Assembly (NCBI GenBank): GCA_046733295.1
Contig: JBKPOY010000073.1
Location: forward strand, 1 to 36,695
From: 13-2-20CM-68-14 sp046733295
GTDB taxonomy: Bacteria; Actinomycetota; Thermoleophilia; Gaiellales; Gaiellaceae
Direction of reading: 5' to 3'
Length of the DNA stretch: 36,695 bases
In this document: positions 33,510-36,695 of the stretch, in pieces
Position numbering within the stretch: position 1 is the first letter of the stretch
Layout: the number at the start of each line of letters is the position of its first letter
The notes under the pieces: model-generated
The model's input: only the letters and a program-made list of their open reading frames with translations
What the model was told of the DNA's origin: nothing
The model's database searches: none
Made by a program: the position numbers and the translations under genes

Positions 33510-33543
33510 GATGCGGCCGTGAGATGCGGCCACGAACTAGCAT
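33510..33543 (+). promoter_or_regulatory. Direct repeat GATGCGGCC plus candidate -10 box (TAGCAT)
   Basis: GATGCGGCC occurs at 33510-33518 and 33523-33531, 13 bp apart, where a -35 element would be expected. TAGCAT at 33538-33543 lies 8 nt before the GTG of the ATP-grasp gene, again without an SD. An activator bound to the direct repeat is plausible (inference). The whole divergent spacer is 123 bp. Confidence 0.4.
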
Positions 33544-33551
33544 CGCGCGTC

Positions 33552-34763
33552 GTGGAAGGCACAGTTCTCTTCGTCGGCGCGGGCCGGCACCAGCGGCGCG
33601 CGATCCGGCGGGCGAGGGAGCTCGGCCTCCGCACGATCGCTGTCGACCGAAACGCCGACGCGCTGGGACTCGGCGAGGCGGACACGGCCGAGGTAGTCGA
33701 CTTCACGGATGTCGCCGCCGTCACCGACGTCGGCCGCCGCCACGCGGTCGACGGCGTGCTGACCGTTTCCGCCGACCGGGCCGTGCCGGTCGTCGCCACG
33801 GTCGCCCAGGCGCTCGGCTTGCCCGGGATCGGCACGGAGACCGCCCATCTGATGACGCACAAGGTGGCGATGCGGACCCGCCTCGCGGAGGCGGGGGTGC
33901 CGCAGCCTCGCTACGCCGCTGCCCGCTCGCTGCACGAGGCCTACGCGGCGGTGGAGGCAGTCGGTTTTCCCGCCGTACTGAAGCCTGCGGACTCCGGCGG
34001 CCAGCGCGGCGTCTTCCAGATCGGGTCGATCGGCGAGCTCGAGGCGCATCTGCACACGGCGCTGGGAGAATCGCCGACCGGCGAGGCGATCATCGAGAGC
34101 TACCACGAGGGGCTCGAGCTGAACGGGCTCGCGATCGCGCGCGGGGGCCGCGTGACGCCGTTGACCCTGTCCGATCGGCTGCGGCCGCCCGGGATCGGCT
34201 TCGGCGTCGGCTGGATACACGTCTACCCGTCGCGCCTCTTCTCGGACCCGCTCGCCGAGGCGGAGCAGGCGGCGGTGTCGACCGTGCACGCGCTGGGTCT
34301 GAAGGACGGGATCGCGTTCCCGCAGCTGATCGTCGGCGAGGACGACCGCCCGTACATGGTGGAGTGCGCCGCGCGGATCCCGGGCGGCCAGATGGCCGAT
34401 CTCGCCACGCACGCGGTCGGAGTCGACCTGGTCGAGATCGCGCTGCGGCAGGCTCTCGGCCTCGAGGTGCCGGACGACCTCGTCACGCCGCGCTTCCAGA
34501 AGCCGCTCGCGATTCGGTTCCTGACGGCTCAGCCTGGACCCCTCCCGACCGGCCGCGTCCGCAGGGTCGGCCCCCTCGACAAGGTGCTGGCCTTTCCCGG
34601 CGTCGTCCAGGCGGACGTGTTCCTGCAGGAAGGCGAGACGATCAGGCCGGTGCGTCTAGACGGCGACCGCCGCGGCTACGTGATCGCGATCGGCGACACG
34701 AACGTCGAAGCGCTGGAGCGAGCCGAGGCGGCGGCCACACTGCTGGACGTGGAGGTCGAGTGA
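33552..34763 (+). CDS. L-amino-acid-ligase-like ATP-grasp protein
   Basis: This 403-residue ATP-grasp enzyme probably forms an amide bond with ATP. The N-terminal domain is VLFVGAGRHQRRAIRRARELG, then DGVLTVSADRAVPVVATVAQALG. The ATP-grasp core includes GFPAVLKPADSGGQRGVF, GEAIIESYHEGLELNGLAI and the metal motif VECAARIPGGQ (Glu271). The C-terminal ~90 residues (KPLAIRFLTAQPGPLPTG to YVIAIGDTNVEALERAE) match the LAL_C2-type domain of L-amino-acid ligases. It is the first gene of the plus-strand operon; the GTG at 33552 is probably leaderless. It may couple an amino acid to a sugar or carboxylate made nearby (inference). Confidence 0.85.
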   Translation: MEGTVLFVGAGRHQRRAIRRARELGLRTIAVDRNADALGLGEADTAEVVDFTDVAAVTDVGRRHAVDGVLTVSADRAVPVVATVAQALGLPGIGTETAHLMTHKVAMRTRLAEAGVPQPRYAAARSLHEAYAAVEAVGFPAVLKPADSGGQRGVFQIGSIGELEAHLHTALGESPTGEAIIESYHEGLELNGLAIARGGRVTPLTLSDRLRPPGIGFGVGWIHVYPSRLFSDPLAEAEQAAVSTVHALGLKDGIAFPQLIVGEDDRPYMVECAARIPGGQMADLATHAVGVDLVEIALRQALGLEVPDDLVTPRFQKPLAIRFLTAQPGPLPTGRVRRVGPLDKVLAFPGVVQADVFLQEGETIRPVRLDGDRRGYVIAIGDTNVEALERAEAAATLLDVEVE

Positions 34764-34809
34764 TGCTCTGCCCCGACCTGTCACACGGCGCCGCGGGAAA
34801 ACGAGTCAG

Positions 34810-34826
34810 CCCCACCCTGGGTGGGG
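34810..34826. repeat. Palindrome CCCCACCC-T-GGGTGGGG
   Basis: A perfect 17-nt palindrome around T34818 lies in the 148-bp gap between the amino-acid-ligase-like gene and the deacetylase-like gene. It could be an operator or a weak hairpin terminator; no T-tract follows. The rest of the gap shows no clear gene; a 50-codon frame there is rejected. Confidence 0.5.
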
Positions 34827-34911
34827 AGGGACGTTCCACCCGCCACCCGCGGCGAGCATATCGCCGTACCCCGCACCCGTTTGTGGCGGTTTCGCGCCGA
34901 GGGTGTGACTC

Positions 34912-35553
34912 TTGAGCTGCGCGTTCGATCTCGAGCACTACCGGCAACTGCTCGAGGCGGCGAAGACCGGTGGCTACCGGTTTGCCTTCTTCGACCGCGA
35001 GCCGCAGGCCGGCGACCTGCTGCTTCGCCACGACGTCGACCTCTCGCTCGACGCGGCGTTGACCGTCGCGGCGCTCGAGGCCAAAGCCGGTGCGCAAGCA
35101 ACCTATTTCCTGATGACGCGAAGCGTCTTCTACAACCTCGCCTCTGCCGAGGGCGAGCGGGCGCTCGACCGCCTGCGGAGCCTCGGGCATCGCGTCGGCC
35201 TCCACGCCGTCCACCCGCACCTCGACCTCGACGACCGCTTCGACGCCGTCGTCGCGTGGCACAACCCCGACAAGGAATTCATGCGGGAGCCGCTCGCGGG
35301 CGCCGTCAACGTGATGCAGGCGTCGTACTTCGACCCCGGCCACTACCGCTCCGACTCGAACCAGTACTGGCGAAGCGGCTGCCCGCACGAGGAGCTCGCC
35401 GCCGGGCGGTTCGACTGGCTGCAGCTGCTGACCCACCCCGAGATCTGGGCCTATCCCGGCGCGACGATGCGCGAGACGATGGTCTCGATGCTCGACGCCG
35501 AGCGCGAGCGTGACGTCGAGCGTCTCGCCGACGATCGAATCGACCTGACGTGA
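34912..35553 (+). CDS. Polysaccharide deacetylase-like (NodB-fold) protein
   Basis: This 213-residue cytoplasmic-looking protein has no signal peptide. The NodB-type motif 1 is seen as LLLRHDVDLSLDAAL (His40, Asp41, Asp43), followed by AQATYFLM and the histidine motif GLHAVHPHLDLDD (His98, His101, His103). These would form a metal site for hydrolytic deacetylation of a sugar or sugar nucleotide. The protein is short, consistent with a minimal barrel. The TTG start is set by an upstream in-frame stop at 34906 and a GAGGG ribosome binding site 8 nt away. It overlaps the next ATP-grasp gene (GTGA). Removing an acetyl group could expose an amine for the ligases (inference). Confidence 0.75.
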   Translation: MSCAFDLEHYRQLLEAAKTGGYRFAFFDREPQAGDLLLRHDVDLSLDAALTVAALEAKAGAQATYFLMTRSVFYNLASAEGERALDRLRSLGHRVGLHAVHPHLDLDDRFDAVVAWHNPDKEFMREPLAGAVNVMQASYFDPGHYRSDSNQYWRSGCPHEELAAGRFDWLQLLTHPEIWAYPGATMRETMVSMLDAERERDVERLADDRIDLT

Positions 35554-36581
35554 AGGCGCTGACCGTCCTGTTGACCGCGTCCGGCGCGCCTGGCACGGCT
35601 GCGCTCGCCCGGGCCCTGCGAGAAAACGGCGAGCGCGACGTCCGCATCGTCGGCACCGACATGGCCGAGCTCAGCATCGGCAGGCACGTCGCCGACGCGT
35701 TCCACCGCACCCCGCCGGGAACGGATCCAGGGTTCGCCGAGGCGCTCGCGGACGTCTGCGAGCGCGAGCGCGTGGACGCGGTCATCCCGCAGTCGTCCTA
35801 CGAGCTGCTCGCGCTCGCCGAGGCGAAGCAGCGCTTCGGAGGGACGGTCGTCCTCGTCGCGTCGCCGGACGCCGTCCACCGCTCGAACGACAAGGCGGAG
35901 AGCTACGCGCTCCTCGATCAGATCGGGGTGCGCGGCCCTAATTGGCGGCGCGTGCGCGGCGGCGACGCGATCGCGACCGCGGCTCGCGAGCTCGGCTATC
36001 CGGACATCGACGTCGCCTTCAAGCCGCTCGTCTCGTCGGGATCGCGCGGCTTCCGCGTGGTCTCCGCGGCCGCCGACCGCCGAACACAGCTGTTCGAGAA
36101 CCGCCCTGGAGTCGCCGAGGCGCTCCGCCTCGAGGAGCTCGTCGAGCTGGTTGGGGACGACGACCGCGAGGTCCTGGTCATGGAGCTCGTGACGGGCGGT
36201 GAGCGGACGATCGACGGCGTCGCCCGTGACGGGCGGCTCCTGCTCGCACACCCGAAGACCCGCGAGGAGATGCGCGCGGGGCTCGCGATGTACTTCCAGA
36301 CGCTCGAGGATCCCGAGCTCATGAACGTCGCCGCGAGGATCGCTGCAGAGCTTCGCCTCGACCACTTCTTCAACATCCAGCTCGTCGGCGGCGCGGTCAT
36401 CGAGATCAACCCGCGGATCTCGACGATCGTCTACCAGGAGGACCTCAACCTCCCCTACCTCGGCGTCAAGCACGCGCTGGGCGAGGTCTCCGAGGACGAA
36501 CTCGCGGCCCTCGCCGCGCGCATCCGCACGAGCCGTAGGGCGCTGCGCTATTTCGACCAGGTCGAGTGGGACTCCGCGTAA
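35550..36581 (+). CDS. ATP-grasp protein, CarB-like
   Basis: This 343-residue protein starts with the pre-ATP-grasp fold VLLTASGAPGTAALARALRE, followed by VDAVIPQSSYELLALAEAK and ATP-binding VAFKPLVSSGSRGFRVV, VLVMELVTGGERTIDGVA and the intact metal motif VIEINPRISTIV (Glu285, Asn287). It resembles carbamoyl-phosphate-synthase-type ATP-grasp proteins often found in polysaccharide loci. The GTG overlaps the deacetylase-like stop, so the two are probably translated together. It is the fourth ATP-grasp gene of the window; substrates unknown. Confidence 0.85.
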   Translation: MKALTVLLTASGAPGTAALARALRENGERDVRIVGTDMAELSIGRHVADAFHRTPPGTDPGFAEALADVCERERVDAVIPQSSYELLALAEAKQRFGGTVVLVASPDAVHRSNDKAESYALLDQIGVRGPNWRRVRGGDAIATAARELGYPDIDVAFKPLVSSGSRGFRVVSAAADRRTQLFENRPGVAEALRLEELVELVGDDDREVLVMELVTGGERTIDGVARDGRLLLAHPKTREEMRAGLAMYFQTLEDPELMNVAARIAAELRLDHFFNIQLVGGAVIEINPRISTIVYQEDLNLPYLGVKHALGEVSEDELAALAARIRTSRRALRYFDQVEWDSA

Positions 36582-36695
36582 CGCACTGCCCGGTCAACTT
36601 CGCGGGGATCGGCTGGACGAACGTCCAGGCGCTGCGCCGGCGCGGAGTCGATGCCCGGCTCGTCGTCTTCAACACCCACGACGCGCATCCCGAGG
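36566..36695 (+). CDS. Glycosyltransferase family 4, N-terminal part (3' truncated by window edge)
   Basis: The frame opens with GTG at 36566, overlapping the ATP-grasp gene by 16 bp, and runs to the window edge (43 residues). LRVTHCPVNFAGIGWTNVQ with the glycine-containing loop, then ALRRRGVDARLVVFNTH, is the usual first strand, acceptor loop and second strand of a GT-B glycosyltransferase. Too little is present to assign more. Confidence 0.65.
   Translation, partial: MGLRVTHCPVNFAGIGWTNVQALRRRGVDARLVVFNTHDAHPE

Noticed and set aside
32109..33551. Long in-frame upstream extension of the ATP-grasp gene at 33552
   Set aside because: It is antisense to the epimerase and aminotransferase genes, and the ATP-grasp fold begins directly at the GTG at 33552.
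34763..34915. 50-codon frame starting with ATG in a TGATG overlap after the amino-acid-ligase-like gene
   Set aside because: Its translation is arginine/proline-rich without any fold cue, has no ribosome binding site of its own and runs over the palindrome and the ribosome binding site of the next gene.

Overview
The window is very GC-rich, with frequent GTG starts and several probable leaderless starts. It looks like an actinobacterial chromosome, possibly Thermoleophilia-like (Gaiellales or Solirubrobacterales); the phylum is inferred from composition and gene style, and no rRNA or marker gene is present. Nearly all of it is one large locus for cell-surface glycan synthesis: nucleotide-sugar enzymes, glycosyltransferases (GTs), two initiating phosphoglycosyl transferases, a Wzy-like polymerase and a Wzz-like chain-length protein. 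There are no rRNA, tRNA, CRISPR or phage genes, and no gene-free stretch exceeds 300 bases.

Layout. (1) 1-1456: the end of one GT4 gene and a convergent, overlapping GT4 gene. (2) 1478-3633: a LegB-type 4,6-dehydratase convergent with a DegT-type sugar aminotransferase. (3) 10248 down to 2491, minus strand, is a seven-gene operon: UDP-xylose synthase, secreted glycoside hydrolase, long initiating sugar-phosphate transferase, Rmd, Gmd, GT2 and aminotransferase. Gmd and Rmd together should make GDP-D-rhamnose. (4) 10423-12552: a secreted cupredoxin-like protein that has lost its copper ligands, a class II glutamine amidotransferase and a small membrane protein. (5) 17133 down to 12600, minus: a lipoprotein beta-propeller, a membrane-anchored beta-propeller, the Wzz-like protein and a DPM1-like GT2. 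(6) 30617 down to 17330, minus: a twelve-gene operon with mostly overlapping or abutting genes (ATP-grasp, flippase-like membrane protein, GT2, GT-C-like protein, GT4, Wzy, GT4, ATP-grasp, GT4, short initiating sugar transferase, FemAB/GNAT-like protein, membrane GT2). (7) 30670-36695: a CGNR zinc-finger regulator, a 168-bp nested inverted-repeat element, a second epimerase/aminotransferase pair, then a plus-strand operon of an L-amino-acid-ligase-like ATP-grasp protein, a NodB-like deacetylase, a second ATP-grasp protein and the start of another GT4.

How it fits together (inference). Sugars are activated as GDP-rhamnose, UDP-xylose and one or two 4-amino-4,6-dideoxy sugars. They are loaded on a polyprenyl carrier by either of two initiating transferases, extended by about ten GTs, polymerised by Wzy and length-controlled by Wzz. 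Four different ATP-grasp proteins and a FemAB-like protein suggest the glycan, or a partner molecule, is decorated with amino acids through amide bonds. No Wzx flippase or ABC exporter is visible.

The most unusual non-coding features are the nested inverted repeat at 31250-31417, two palindromes at 17200-17320 with compensated arm differences, and a recurring TANNNT hexamer 7-10 nt upstream of start codons that have no ribosome binding site.
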